A stretch of DNA of 64,000 nucleotides from JAGVPT01 sp963772165 (GCA_963772165.1 CAVYWA010000023.1:124001-188000); one strand, 5' to 3'; numbered from the stretch's first letter, positions 44,742-54,503 are shown. Made by a program: numbers and translations. Notes: generated by a model not told the origin, from the letters alone.

Positions 44742-45212
44742 CAATAATCTCCAAGGACTTTCCAAACAAAAAAGGGTTGCCTCTTTTTAAGACAATCCTT
44801 TTTATGCAAACTTAGCAGTTAACGTATTGCTAAAGTATGAAAAATGTGACTGATAAACAAGAACTATTTCCCAATGAAAAATATTGCTTGACAAGACTAA
44901 TCTTTGTACTGTATAATTCATGGTGCAGATATGATGACGGTCTGCTGTGAACAACATGTTGATAACTTTTACAGGCCTCGTATCCCTTTGCAGGCTTGAT
45001 TTCATTGTAGAAAATCGTGGGATGTGGGGTTGTTGATAAGTGGTACACAAGTAATTTGTCTTCATGAAATTCAACCGTTTGCGTGCAATTGTCTCATGTG
45101 TATAATTTTTTGAATTATGTAACTTTATATTTTTGAATTGTTGGGTGTGTTGATAAGTTTGTTAATAACTTTGCCGTTACTGTTGATAATCAAATAAGCG
45201 TTTGAGTCTTTT
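44742..45212. other. Probable oriC, left part, with DnaA boxes (rpmH-dnaA gap)
   Basis: This 471-base gap between the divergent rpmH and dnaA genes holds four identical nine-base TGTTGATAA sites (44957-44965, 45031-45039, 45148-45156, 45181-45189), reverse complement TTATCAACA, one mismatch from the E. coli DnaA box TTATCCACA. A variant TGTTAATAA lies at 45160-45168. All are in the same orientation, and three of the five cluster in the 65 bases before dnaA. The region is AT-rich. The promoters for rpmH and dnaA must also lie here; TATTTTTG at 45128-45135 fits a Bacteroidota -7 element, but no well-spaced -33 element was found. Confidence 0.75.
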
Positions 45213-46661
45213 ATGGAAAACCAGCTTGAAGTCGCAGAGTCGTCCATTGCAAAGCACGATGCTGTAAGCGTTTGGTCGTCATGCCTATCTTCCATCCAGG
45301 GGCAGGTTCCGAACCAAAGTTTTAAAACGTGGTTCGAGCCGGTCAAAGCAGCGAAACTTGAGAACGGAGAGTTGACGGTACAGGTTCCAAGTCAATTTTT
45401 TTACGAATGGCTTGAAGAGCACTACTACACGCTCATCAAAAAAACTATCGCGACGTTCTTGGGAGAAGATGCCAAGCTTACGTACCTCGTTGTTCCTCCG
45501 GACGATTCGGGGAGCGCTCTCGAAACGCATACCGCAGCAGCAATAAGAACTGAAAATGCGGCCACCCCGAGCCCGCGCTCAGGATATTCATTCCCCTCTG
45601 CCGAAAATGAAGAAGTTCTTCCTCCGGGCAAGACGTTTTTAAACCCGCGATACACTTTCAATAATTTTATAAAAGGAGACAGCAATCAGCTTGCGCGAGC
45701 TGCGGCATCGGCGGTTTCTAATAACCCCGGGGGGACTTCTTTCAACCCCTTGGTCCTTTATGGCGGAACCGGTCTCGGCAAAACGCATTTGATTCAAGCC
45801 ATTGGCAATTATGCATTCGAAACGGGAAAAGCGCGGCGTGTATGCTATGTCTCCAGTGAAAAATTTACCATCGAATTTGTCGACGCGATTCAGTCGGATA
45901 AAACGCGGGAGTTTTCAACCTATTACCGCAGCATGGACCTGTTAATCGTCGACGACATTCAGTTCTTCTCGGGCAAGGAAAAAACGCAGGACAGTTTTTT
46001 CCATACGTTTAACACTCTTCATCAGATGGGAAAACAGATTGTTCTTTCTTCTGATAAGCCGCCAAAAGACCTGAAGGGTCTGGATGAACGATTGATTTCC
46101 CGTTTTCAATGGGGGTTGACTGCCGACATTCAACCTCCCGACCTGGAAACGAGAACGGCCATTCTTCGCAAAAAGTGTGAAGACGACAACATTGAAATTC
46201 CCTCGGAAGTATTAGACTTCATCGCAACAAACGTCACATCGAACATCCGAGAACTTGAAGGCTGCTACATCAGTTTGCTGGCCAAGTCGTCCCTTGAAAA
46301 CCGCGAGATCAACCTTGAACTGGCCAGAGATGTGCTGAGGCTTGTGGTCAGCGATGTTCGTTCGCCGATAACCGTTGAAGAAATCCAGCGCCTTGTGGCC
46401 GAGTTCTTCGACATGCCGCCGGATCTTCTCCGTGCAAAAACGCGGAAGCAGGAAATCGTCAACGCCAGGCAAATTGCAATGTACCTGGCAAAAGAAATGA
46501 CAAATTGTTCGCTGAAGACCATCGGGCTTCATTTCGGTGGAAGAGACCACAGCACTGTTATTCATGCATACCAATCCGTCGAAGACCAAATAAAACTGGA
46601 TTCAAAATACCGTGACACCCTCCAGGCCGTCAAAAAAAGGATAGAAACGTCATCCCACTAA
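45213..46661 (+). CDS. dnaA: Chromosomal replication initiator DnaA
   Basis: DnaA binds oriC and opens the DNA to start replication. The 482-residue product shows domain I (VWSSCLSSIQGQVPNQSFKT), a variable linker, the AAA+ domain with Walker A YGGTGLGKTHLIQAIGN, Walker B LLIVDDIQFFSGKE and sensor Arg regions, and domain IV with the DNA-binding signature GGRDHSTVIHAYQSV. Clustered DnaA boxes immediately upstream suggest that DnaA represses its own gene. A strong terminator follows at 46687. Confidence 0.98.
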   Translation: MENQLEVAESSIAKHDAVSVWSSCLSSIQGQVPNQSFKTWFEPVKAAKLENGELTVQVPSQFFYEWLEEHYYTLIKKTIATFLGEDAKLTYLVVPPDDSGSALETHTAAAIRTENAATPSPRSGYSFPSAENEEVLPPGKTFLNPRYTFNNFIKGDSNQLARAAASAVSNNPGGTSFNPLVLYGGTGLGKTHLIQAIGNYAFETGKARRVCYVSSEKFTIEFVDAIQSDKTREFSTYYRSMDLLIVDDIQFFSGKEKTQDSFFHTFNTLHQMGKQIVLSSDKPPKDLKGLDERLISRFQWGLTADIQPPDLETRTAILRKKCEDDNIEIPSEVLDFIATNVTSNIRELEGCYISLLAKSSLENREINLELARDVLRLVVSDVRSPITVEEIQRLVAEFFDMPPDLLRAKTRKQEIVNARQIAMYLAKEMTNCSLKTIGLHFGGRDHSTVIHAYQSVEDQIKLDSKYRDTLQAVKKRIETSSH

Positions 46662-47098
46662 GTTGAAATTCCTTTATCGTGATTATAAAAAAGTCTCACA
46701 ATAGTGAGACTTTTTTATTCACCGCGACATGTGAAAAAGTTGTGATTCTCTGTTTGTTTCCTGTGGATATTTTTAGTCCTTCAACTTTTTCGGAATGTTT
46801 GATAGAAATATTATTGATAACCCCACTTTTATCCACATACCATTCACTACTGATTATCGGCAATATATAATTTTGATTAAATCTGCATTCCATATTTTGT
46901 CTTTGCAGGTTGTTATTAACATATCAACACCCCTTATTATGTATATTAATATATTAAAACTTATATTTGATATAGAGAATAAAAGAGCAACTATCAGCGT
47001 TTATTGATTGTTTTTATTTTTTCTTCTATTTTTATCATATAAATAATTGTTAAGTGATAACAAAAATATTAATTGATTGTCAAAAGGCGGAAAGATAA
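46662..47098. other. Probable oriC, right part: DnaA box and AT-rich unwinding region
   Basis: The 437 bases after dnaA contain a perfect consensus DnaA box TTATCCACA (46829-46837), a TTATTAACA (46913-46921) directly followed by ATATCAACA, and then about 170 very AT-rich bases (46922-47090) of the kind used as DNA unwinding element. No gene was found. Together with the boxes upstream of dnaA this suggests a bipartite origin as in Bacillus and Helicobacter. Confidence 0.6.
46687..46716 (+). terminator. Rho-independent terminator of dnaA
   Basis: Stem gtctcac (46693-46699) with gtgagac (46704-46710), loop aata, preceded by A and followed by six or more T residues; 26 bases after the dnaA stop. 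Confidence 0.9.
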
Positions 47099-47596
47099 AT
47101 GCAGCAGTATCTTCGCTACAGCATTGCTACCCTCCTATTATTAATATTGCAAACAACGATTGTTCCCTTTGTTTCTATTGCCAACATCGTGCCGGATATT
47201 ATGATCGTCTGGATAGTGTATGTGGCAATCAAACTTGGGCAGATTCCAGCAACTATAATCGGTTTTATCGTAGGAATAGCGATTGATCTTGTTAGCGGAC
47301 ACTTTATCGGTCTCTCAGCATTATCGAAAACCGTCGCGGGTTTTTTTTCGGGGTATTTTTACAACGAAAACAAGATTGATTATACAATCGGCAATTACCA
47401 GTTTCTGATTATTGTAGGACTTTCATCACTTTTCCACAATATCATTTATTTTGTTATTTTTGTTCAGGGGAGTGAAATCGGGTTCTGGGCTGCTATTTTT
47501 CGATTCGGATTGTTTTCTACAATTTACACGGTTGCATTTGCCGTTCTTCCAATGTTTGCCTTCTCCCGTAAAATTGCGCAAGGCTCAACCCTATAA
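47099..47596 (+). CDS. mreD: Rod shape-determining protein MreD
   Basis: A 165-residue inner-membrane protein of the elongasome, which links the MreB cytoskeleton to peptidoglycan synthesis. It has about five to six hydrophobic helices and family-typical stretches: TIVPFVSIANIVPDIMIVWI, GFIVGIAIDLVSGHFIG and LSKTVAGFFSGYFY. The downstream PBP2 gene begins within its stop codon (TAATG), so the two are translationally coupled. mreB and mreC, usually upstream, are absent here. Confidence 0.9.
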   Translation: MQQYLRYSIATLLLLILQTTIVPFVSIANIVPDIMIVWIVYVAIKLGQIPATIIGFIVGIAIDLVSGHFIGLSALSKTVAGFFSGYFYNENKIDYTIGNYQFLIIVGLSSLFHNIIYFVIFVQGSEIGFWAAIFRFGLFSTIYTVAFAVLPMFAFSRKIAQGSTL

Positions 47597-49437
47597 TGAT
47601 AACTGAAGAATTCGGTTCGGCGCGGAGAAAAAACATCTTGCTGATCTTTATCAGTCTTGGGCTGATAATAATTGTCGGCCGGCTGTACCAGCTGCAGTAT
47701 ATCTACCGTGACGAGTACGGGAAAAAATCGGAAGAAAATAGCATTCGTACAGTTGTCAAAGTTCCCGTCCGCGGATATGTTTATGACCGAAAAGGAAAAC
47801 TCCTGGTTGACAACCGACCGTCTTATATCGTTATGCTGACGCCGATAGATTTTGACGCAAAAAACATTCCGGTGCTTGCATCAATCCTCCAAATGGATGA
47901 AGAATCCATCAAAGAAAAAGTAAAAAGGGGCCGCCAGTATTCGCTTTTTAATCCTGTACGTATTAAACGGGATATTGACTTCGCAACCTTGTCGATCCTC
48001 GAGGAAAACAAAAGTCTTCTCCCCGGGGTTGAAGTTCAAATCGAGTCGAAACGATATTATGGCACGCCGGCTCACGCCTCACACATGCTTGGGTATGCAA
48101 AAGAGATTTCAGATTTGCAGCTTGAGAAACTCGGTGAGTATTACCAACAGGGGGACGTTGTCGGTTCCTCGGGACTGGAAGCGAAATACGAAAAATACTT
48201 GCGCGGTGAAAAAGGATTTGAATTCATTTCACAGAACTCAAAAGGACAGGTCATAGGCAATTTCAACAACGGCAAGTATGATATTCCGCCAAAAGACGGC
48301 CTCGACCTGCACCTTGCCATCGACACCGACGTTCAGGCGCTGGCAGAATCTCTGCTGGCCGGACATCGTGGCGCCGTGGTCGCAGTCGATCCGGATAACG
48401 GCGGGGTGCTTGCGCTGGTAAGCAAACCCGACTACGACCTTTCGGATTTCAGCGGGGTGACCCCTCCGGAAACATGGAACAAATTAAACGATGACGACGA
48501 AAAACCGTTGTTCAACCGCGCCACGCTGACGCGTTATCCCCCCGGTTCGACCTTTAAGATGATCCTCGCTATTGCAGCGCTCGAAAATCACGTTATCGAT
48601 GAAAACTGGCGCGTTCAATGCCGCGGGGCGTTTGTTTACGGAAGAAAAGTTTTTAAAGATGAACACGTTCATGGTTCAACGAACATCGTTGAAGCGATCC
48701 AACGCTCATGCAATGTTTTTTTCTACCAGCTGATGTTGAAGGTCGGGCTTGATCCATGGAGCGAGTATGGAAAAGAGTTCGGGTTCGGGCAGCCGACAAA
48801 AATCGATATCCTCGAAGAAAACTCCGGGCTACTTCCTTCAACGGAGTACTACAACCGCGTTTACGGAAAAGGAAAATGGACGCAGGGGTACCTCGTCAGC
48901 CTGGGAATCGGGCAGGGTGAAGTTGGAGTAACGCCCCTTCAGATGGCATGCTACGCCTCGATGCTTGGCAACAAAGGGCATTACTTTCAACCCCACATCG
49001 TGCAAACAATCTATAATAAATGGGCGAATACAACCGATACCGTTGCAGTAGAACATCATGATATACATGTTTCAGAACACACATGGCAGCTTGTACGCGA
49101 AGGAATGCGCAGGGCTGTTATGGAAGCCGGCGGAACGGGAGGAGCGGCCCGCATTCCCGGAACCGTTGTCGCCGGAAAGACGGGGACGGCGGAGAACCCG
49201 CACGGGAAAGCTCACTCCTGGTTCATCGGTTTCGCGCCGTTCGACCATCCGAAAATTGCCATTTGTGTTCTGGTAGAAAACGTCGGCTATGGCGGATCGT
49301 TTGCGGCGCCAATAGCGGGGCTCTGCATGGAAAAATATCTTTACGGTGAAATTGTTCCAAATCAAAAAGTTCTGCCGGGGCAAGATCAAAAACCGCCTCA
49401 AGAACAGCAACACTCAGCAGCTACGGCAGTGCGATAG
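47596..49437 (+). CDS. mrdA: Penicillin-binding protein 2
   Basis: The transpeptidase that, with RodA, builds side-wall peptidoglycan. It has 613 residues, one N-terminal anchor (NILLIFISLGLIIIVGRLY), a PBP dimerisation/pedestal region (RGYVYDRKGKLLVDNRP) and a transpeptidase domain with the three active-site motifs: SxxK in YPPGSTFKMIL, SxN in IQRSCNVFF and KTG in VAGKTGTAENPHGKAHSW. It overlaps mreD by one base and precedes rodA by 28 bases. Confidence 0.95.
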   Translation: MITEEFGSARRKNILLIFISLGLIIIVGRLYQLQYIYRDEYGKKSEENSIRTVVKVPVRGYVYDRKGKLLVDNRPSYIVMLTPIDFDAKNIPVLASILQMDEESIKEKVKRGRQYSLFNPVRIKRDIDFATLSILEENKSLLPGVEVQIESKRYYGTPAHASHMLGYAKEISDLQLEKLGEYYQQGDVVGSSGLEAKYEKYLRGEKGFEFISQNSKGQVIGNFNNGKYDIPPKDGLDLHLAIDTDVQALAESLLAGHRGAVVAVDPDNGGVLALVSKPDYDLSDFSGVTPPETWNKLNDDDEKPLFNRATLTRYPPGSTFKMILAIAALENHVIDENWRVQCRGAFVYGRKVFKDEHVHGSTNIVEAIQRSCNVFFYQLMLKVGLDPWSEYGKEFGFGQPTKIDILEENSGLLPSTEYYNRVYGKGKWTQGYLVSLGIGQGEVGVTPLQMACYASMLGNKGHYFQPHIVQTIYNKWANTTDTVAVEHHDIHVSEHTWQLVREGMRRAVMEAGGTGGAARIPGTVVAGKTGTAENPHGKAHSWFIGFAPFDHPKIAICVLVENVGYGGSFAAPIAGLCMEKYLYGEIVPNQKVLPGQDQKPPQEQQHSAATAVR

Positions 49438-49465
49438 AAAACCGGTTTCATCGGTCAAAAAAAAT

Positions 49466-50683
49466 ATGACTCCATTCTTTAAAGAATATTTCGACCGGAC
49501 CACATTTTTGGCATGCCTCGCTCTCATCGCGATAGGACTTCTTTCAATTTACAGTGCAACGTTCGACACGAATGCTGCAAGCAGCTTCCACAAACAAATC
49601 ATGTGGGCGTCTCTCGGTTTTGTCTTGATGATAGCGGTGATGCTTACTCCGCTACGAGTCATCCAGCGCTCCTCATTGGTCGTCTTTGCTATATCCCTTG
49701 TTGCCCTCGCAGCGGTCCTCGCAGTCGGTCATCGGGCCTATGGTTCGCAAAGCTGGTTTGGCTTCGGCGGGATGGGAGGGCAGCCCTCCGAATTCGTGAA
49801 GGTAACAACCATCCTCGCGCTTGCTTCGTTCTTCAGCAGAAGCGAAACAAGCATGAGGAGCATGAAAGATGTTGCCATAGCATTCGGCATACTCCTTCTT
49901 CCGATTTCCCTTATCATGATGCAGCCCGATTTAGGAACATCCCTGACATTCATTGCGATGTTTATTCCGGTGCTCTACTGGGCAGGGGCATCAAACTTTC
50001 TTATCGTAGCAATCATTGCACCGGGAGTTGTCGCTTTGGCGGCAATTATCGGAACAACAACATTTCTTGTTGTGCTTACCGCAGTCGGCGCCGCGCTTTA
50101 TTTTTTCCGCGAGGATAGATTTTTTAGTGCACTGATGTTTGGCGTGAACGCAATGGTCGGAATTTTTGTGCAAGTGGTGTACGAAAAACTCCCGATGTAT
50201 CAACAAAAACGCATTGCGACCTTCCTTGATCCGAACAACGACCCGCTCGGCGCGGGATACAACGTTATTCAAGCGAAGGTTGCCATTGGATCGGGAGGAT
50301 TCTGGGGAAAAGGATATCTCCAGGGAACGCAAACGCAGCTCAATTTTATTCCGAAGCAATGGACGGATTTTATTTTTTGCGTTCCCGGCGAGGAGTTTGG
50401 ATTCCTCGGCGCTATCATCGTGGTTGCATTGTTCGCCGTCATCCTTGTGCACGGCATCAGAGTCGGCTATGTGGTGAAGAACAGGTTTGGCAGCACCGTT
50501 GCAATAGGGATCACCTCGCTCTTTGCGGTTCATGTTTTTGTCAACATCGGCATGTCGGTTGGGCTGATGCCCGTGATCGGCATCCCGCTTCCTTTTTTGA
50601 GTTACGGCGGCTCATCGCTTTGTTCGTACATGATCATGATGGGATTATTGATGAATGTGTACGCCAACAGAAAAGAATATTGA
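49466..50683 (+). CDS. rodA: Rod shape-determining protein RodA (SEDS glycosyltransferase)
   Basis: A polytopic membrane peptidoglycan polymerase that works with PBP2. I chose ATG 49466 (405 residues), which gives the usual length; the open frame extends to 49346 but would overlap mrdA. About ten membrane helices are visible, and the SEDS signatures QPDLGTSLTFIAMF, YNVIQAKVAIGSGGFWGKG and GIPLPFLSYGGSSL are intact, including the Asp in the QPDLG loop. The last gene of mreD-mrdA-rodA; transcription from the next gene is convergent. Confidence 0.95.
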   Translation: MTPFFKEYFDRTTFLACLALIAIGLLSIYSATFDTNAASSFHKQIMWASLGFVLMIAVMLTPLRVIQRSSLVVFAISLVALAAVLAVGHRAYGSQSWFGFGGMGGQPSEFVKVTTILALASFFSRSETSMRSMKDVAIAFGILLLPISLIMMQPDLGTSLTFIAMFIPVLYWAGASNFLIVAIIAPGVVALAAIIGTTTFLVVLTAVGAALYFFREDRFFSALMFGVNAMVGIFVQVVYEKLPMYQQKRIATFLDPNNDPLGAGYNVIQAKVAIGSGGFWGKGYLQGTQTQLNFIPKQWTDFIFCVPGEEFGFLGAIIVVALFAVILVHGIRVGYVVKNRFGSTVAIGITSLFAVHVFVNIGMSVGLMPVIGIPLPFLSYGGSSLCSYMIMMGLLMNVYANRKEY

Positions 50684-50852
50684 GAGCCATACCACGCGGG
50701 AAAATCTTGGTACGAATCATTTAGACGTTATAGGTCCTCGGAAGGAATTTTCTGGGTGAGCACTTCTTACGCTTGGAACTTCTCTTCAACACGAACTCGC
50801 CGTTTTTGAACATCCCACGCTTGACGGCAGCCATCGAAAAACTCGCGTCGCC

Positions 50853-52607
50853 TCAGTCTACACGTTCAAGCATTTTTGTTGTGACGAACGAACCCGCCTT
50901 GAGCTTGTAAACATATTTACCTCGTGTCAGTAACTTCGCCTCGAGCGAAACAATATATGTCCCCGCATCCTGCGTCTCCCGCACAATAAGAATTTCTTTA
51001 TTCGTCACCGTGTCCTTAACGGTTAATTCTACGGGGCATCGTTCACCGACCTGGTATGAAATATATGTTCTTTCGGAGAACGGATTAGGATAATTTTGGC
51101 CGAGCGAATATTGACCAACCAGCGGAGGTTCGATCTTCAGTGATTCGGCATTAAGGGAGCCTCCCCCACTTTCGTTGTGTCCCTTGTCGAGCGCTGTCAC
51201 GGTATAATAATAATGAATGTTATTATTCGGATTTTCGTCAACATATGTCGTTGCGGTTGACGGGATAATGGCAGCGATGTTTCGCGGATTTTGTATATCG
51301 ACATCTTCATCGGTGGAACGGTACACAACATACTGGGAAGCACTATCCCCGTCTATAGCAAGAGCCGATTCTTTCCATCGGATGATGGTTGCCTGGTTTG
51401 AACTCTGGATTGCAGTAATCTCGGTTGGCGGAAGAGGGGGAATGGAATCTTTCCACGGCATCGGGGGAATCAACGCAGGATATTTGTATGCCAATGCGAT
51501 GCCGGGAAGGTTGAGAATGTTTTCGTACCGAAAGAATGACTGTCCCTGGCATTGGACAGTCCGCGTGAGATAGATCTGTTCGGTGATCTCCTTTTGAATG
51601 TTTTCTCGGTAAACGCCAAGCCCGGCGTAGACATGGCGCCCAAAATTATTTTTACTCCAGTCGATGCACAACGCTCGAAAATCCGGGTCGTTCGGGTTCG
51701 TTTGCTCGCCAAAATCCCAATACAGCTGAGGCGCAACATAATCTTGTATTTTTTCCTGCAGCCACAGCCGCGAATCCTGGTACAGTTCCACATATGCGGA
51801 AAACCCCGATTGCGCTCCGGGAATAGGTTTGTAGATACCCAACGGCGCGGAGCCGACTTTCATCATCGGTTTTTCGTTGATGATCTGCGTGTACATTTCA
51901 CGCACAAACCGGGTGATATTGTTGCGGCGCCATTCGTCGCGTTCAAGACCGTCGCTGTATAAGCGAAAGGAATTCCAATCTTCAAACTTTTGCCCCGGGT
52001 ACCGAATGTAATCAAAATGAATTCCGTCGAGGTCATACAGACGCACAAGTTCCATAACAAGGTTTTCGGTATACTCACGCACCTCTGGTCTTCCCATGTC
52101 GACCCACCATTCTCCTTCGAAAAGCTGAGCCCACTCGGGATGGCTGTGGAGAATATGCCGGGGTGAACTTAGCGGAGGCTGTCCGCTGCCGTATACTTTC
52201 GCGACATTGAACCATGCATGGATTTCTATCCCGCGTTTATGCGCTTCTTCAATCGCGAATTCGAGCGGATCCCAGCCCGGGTCCTGCCCGAGCGTTCCAG
52301 TCAGCTCCGCAGCCCACGGTTCATACCGTGACCTGTAAAACGTATTTCCGCGGGGCCGGACTTGAAAAAAAACGGTGTTGAAATGTTTCTTTTGGAGCGT
52401 TTCAAAAATTTCTACTAACGACTTTTTCTGAGCAGTGACGTCGTACGTTTTTGGCCAGTCGGCGCCGCCGGCGGTTGTCAACCATACCGCCCGCACTTCC
52501 CATTTTGGAGCGACGATATCCGGCTGGGCTTTTAATAGGACAAAAAAAACAGCATGAAGAATGATGATGGCGGCAGGAAAATGGATTTTGTGCAGGAAGC
52601 TACACAT
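50853..52607 (-). CDS. GHL10-family (DUF187) glycoside hydrolase-like protein with T9SS sorting domain
   Basis: A secreted protein whose N-terminal two thirds is a glycosyl hydrolase-like TIM barrel of the GHL10/DUF187 type: EVRAVWLTTAGGADWP, FNTVFFQVRPRGNTFYRS, GIEIHAWFNVAKVYGSG, LYDLDGIHFDYIRYPG and QDYVAPQLYWDFGEQ. A fibronectin III-like domain follows (EITAIQSSNQATIIRWKES through YYYTVTALDKGHNESGG), and the C-terminus is a type A T9SS sorting domain (YSLGQNYPNPFSERTY, ending KMLERVD). The signal helix is PAAIIILHAVFFVLL, so ATG 52607 is a sensible start; the frame opens at 52682. The polysaccharide substrate is unknown; related E. coli DigH acts on denuded peptidoglycan glycan. Confidence 0.88.
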   Translation of the reverse strand: MCSFLHKIHFPAAIIILHAVFFVLLKAQPDIVAPKWEVRAVWLTTAGGADWPKTYDVTAQKKSLVEIFETLQKKHFNTVFFQVRPRGNTFYRSRYEPWAAELTGTLGQDPGWDPLEFAIEEAHKRGIEIHAWFNVAKVYGSGQPPLSSPRHILHSHPEWAQLFEGEWWVDMGRPEVREYTENLVMELVRLYDLDGIHFDYIRYPGQKFEDWNSFRLYSDGLERDEWRRNNITRFVREMYTQIINEKPMMKVGSAPLGIYKPIPGAQSGFSAYVELYQDSRLWLQEKIQDYVAPQLYWDFGEQTNPNDPDFRALCIDWSKNNFGRHVYAGLGVYRENIQKEITEQIYLTRTVQCQGQSFFRYENILNLPGIALAYKYPALIPPMPWKDSIPPLPPTEITAIQSSNQATIIRWKESALAIDGDSASQYVVYRSTDEDVDIQNPRNIAAIIPSTATTYVDENPNNNIHYYYTVTALDKGHNESGGGSLNAESLKIEPPLVGQYSLGQNYPNPFSERTYISYQVGERCPVELTVKDTVTNKEILIVRETQDAGTYIVSLEAKLLTRGKYVYKLKAGSFVTTKMLERVD

Positions 52608-52736
52608 GCGAAGACATTTCAAAGATGGGCACGTTCGATTGACCGGTGATCGAAACAATGACGTACGTTTCAAAACCGACAATCAGTACAGCGACAATAA
52701 ACAGGGGTATTTTTATCTCGAGGCGGTTTTTCAAGA

Positions 52737-52866
52737 ATTATGAATTTGAAATTATGAATGAAGAATGGATGGTACATCAATGGTCAAGTGTGAAAACGGC
52801 ATTTATTCTTATGCCTCAATATCGTTTAGAATTCATAATTCTTAATTATGCACTCATAATTATGAG
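52737..52866. repeat. AT-rich inverted repeat (AATTATGAAT family)
   Basis: The left arm, ttatgaatttgaaattatga (from about 52738), has its complement in aattcataattcttaattat and cactcataattatga up to 52866. The same words recur at 58044-58081. An intergenic repeat family of unknown role. Confidence 0.45.
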
Positions 52867-54503
52867 CGGTCTTGTCTCCACCAGCGGTCAACGACGTCGG
52901 AGACTTTGGTTTCTTTTTCGGATGAAACCCATTTGTCATAGAATTTAATGTCGGCGCTGTCAGGAGGTGGTGCGGGATAGTCGAGCAAGACCCGGACCGG
53001 CAGCGGCGTTGAATCGCCGATGATAAGGGCCTCTCCGGGACGAAGAGTCGGCAGAAGGTCAAACAACCCGCTGAAGGAATCGGGGACAAGCTTTCGCACA
53101 TAGTTTTGGTCTGTGGGATTCGTCAGGCGCAGAGTGACAAAGTTGTTGCATTGCGACAGGATCGTTTCGGAGAGCTCCGACGGCCGCTGGCTGACGATCA
53201 TGCATCCGACGCCGTACTTTCTCCCTTCCTTTGCAATTCGTTCAACCGTCCGGCGCGCCGCCCGGTTGTGAGCCGAAGGAACCTGCGGAAGATAATTATG
53301 CGCCTCTTCAAAAACGAGGAGTACAGGGAAGTCCGATTTACTCTTGTTCCAAAAATTGAAATCGAAAATCATGCGGGCAAGAAGCGATACAATAACGTTG
53401 ACAATGTCGAACGGAACGCCGCTCAGATCGAGAACAGTAATCTGTTTCTTATTCTCCAGGCCGAAGATCTTAGAAATAACATCCTTGATCGCTGCCGAGT
53501 CTTTGAACTTTTTCGGCTTGAACATGAATTCGTAGCGCTTGTCGGTCATCCGGCTGTCCAACCGGACGAGAAAGCGGGTGAATTGTCCGAAGAAGGGCCC
53601 CTCCCGGGACTGGCCCCCGCCGTATCCCGTGATCCGCTCGGTGTCATAAAACTGGAACTTTGCGCGCACCTCATTGAGGTCGTAATACACCGGGGCGTCG
53701 ATTGTGATAAACTCCTGCAATGTGGGATTTTTGATTTTCTTCGAGTTAAGCACGAGGTCTTTCAAGAGCATTTCCTGGCTTTGTGCCGAACTCTCGCTTT
53801 CGTCGACAAAGGCTTCACGCATTTCTTCAAAATTCATGAACCAGTGCGGCAGCTCAAGGTCGGTGATATTGATGATGTTTCCGAAATCGCGGAACGCCGC
53901 CTTGTATTCATTGTGAATGTCGAGAACGATCACGTGGGTGTTGGAAAACATTTGAACTTTTTGAAGGATCGACGCCACGGCGGTCGATTTACCCGACCCG
54001 GTTGAGCCAAGGAGAGCGATATGTTTTCCGAAAAATTTGTTCGGGTCGATATATTGGCGTTCGCCCAAGTAGCCGGAGATGTCGCCGATTGCGAACCCGT
54101 ACTGCGCAAACGTGGAGAAGAGGGATGTAATGTCGGCGTCATCGGTCATGAACACATCGGATCCAATCGGGGGAAAACTTGCGATTCCTTTTTCAAATTT
54201 TCCATTGACGACGGAACCGACAAGCTGAATCTCCATTTCTTTTTTTGCCCTGACGATATCCGTCACCGCCGTCTGAGCGTTCCCCGCGCTTTGCGTTTGG
54301 CGGGAAAGCTGGACCCGTGCGATCATTCCAATAATGTTCGTTGTGCCGACGGGAATTGCAACGAAGGTGCCGATCTGGCCGATGCGATATGTTTTTCCGC
54401 CCAGCGTTCGTTCCATCGAAACGATGGATTCATCCATGAATGCGGTTGCGCTGGAACTGCTGATGTTATAAACGATACCGATATGTTTTTCTGATACTGG
54501 CAT
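52860..54503 (-). CDS. HerA-like DUF87 hexameric ATPase
   Basis: A FtsK/HerA superfamily ATPase of 547 residues from ATG 54503 (the frame is open to 54569). An N-terminal HAS-barrel-like beta domain (GIVYNISSSSATAFM, IGQIGTFVAIPVGTTNIIGM) precedes Walker A LLGSTGSGKSTAVAS, Walker B LLVFEEAHNYLP and the Arg-finger/sensor region RKYGVGCMIVSQRPSELSET. HerA pumps DNA and in archaea and some bacteria works with the nuclease NurA in end resection; bacterial versions are also defence components (for example with SIR2 or DUF4297 partners). No nuclease or defence gene adjoins it here, so its role is open. Confidence 0.85.
   Translation of the reverse strand: MPVSEKHIGIVYNISSSSATAFMDESIVSMERTLGGKTYRIGQIGTFVAIPVGTTNIIGMIARVQLSRQTQSAGNAQTAVTDIVRAKKEMEIQLVGSVVNGKFEKGIASFPPIGSDVFMTDDADITSLFSTFAQYGFAIGDISGYLGERQYIDPNKFFGKHIALLGSTGSGKSTAVASILQKVQMFSNTHVIVLDIHNEYKAAFRDFGNIINITDLELPHWFMNFEEMREAFVDESESSAQSQEMLLKDLVLNSKKIKNPTLQEFITIDAPVYYDLNEVRAKFQFYDTERITGYGGGQSREGPFFGQFTRFLVRLDSRMTDKRYEFMFKPKKFKDSAAIKDVISKIFGLENKKQITVLDLSGVPFDIVNVIVSLLARMIFDFNFWNKSKSDFPVLLVFEEAHNYLPQVPSAHNRAARRTVERIAKEGRKYGVGCMIVSQRPSELSETILSQCNNFVTLRLTNPTDQNYVRKLVPDSFSGLFDLLPTLRPGEALIIGDSTPLPVRVLLDYPAPPPDSADIKFYDKWVSSEKETKVSDVVDRWWRQDRS

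Noticed and set aside
46810..47007. Short frame in the AT-rich region after dnaA
   Set aside because: Explained by the low GC content of a probable unwinding element; no ribosome site or homology.
52860..54503. A HerA-based antiphage defence island
   Set aside because: None of the neighbours (GHL10 hydrolase, secreted-protein remnant, transhydrogenase) is a nuclease, NADase or other defence gene.
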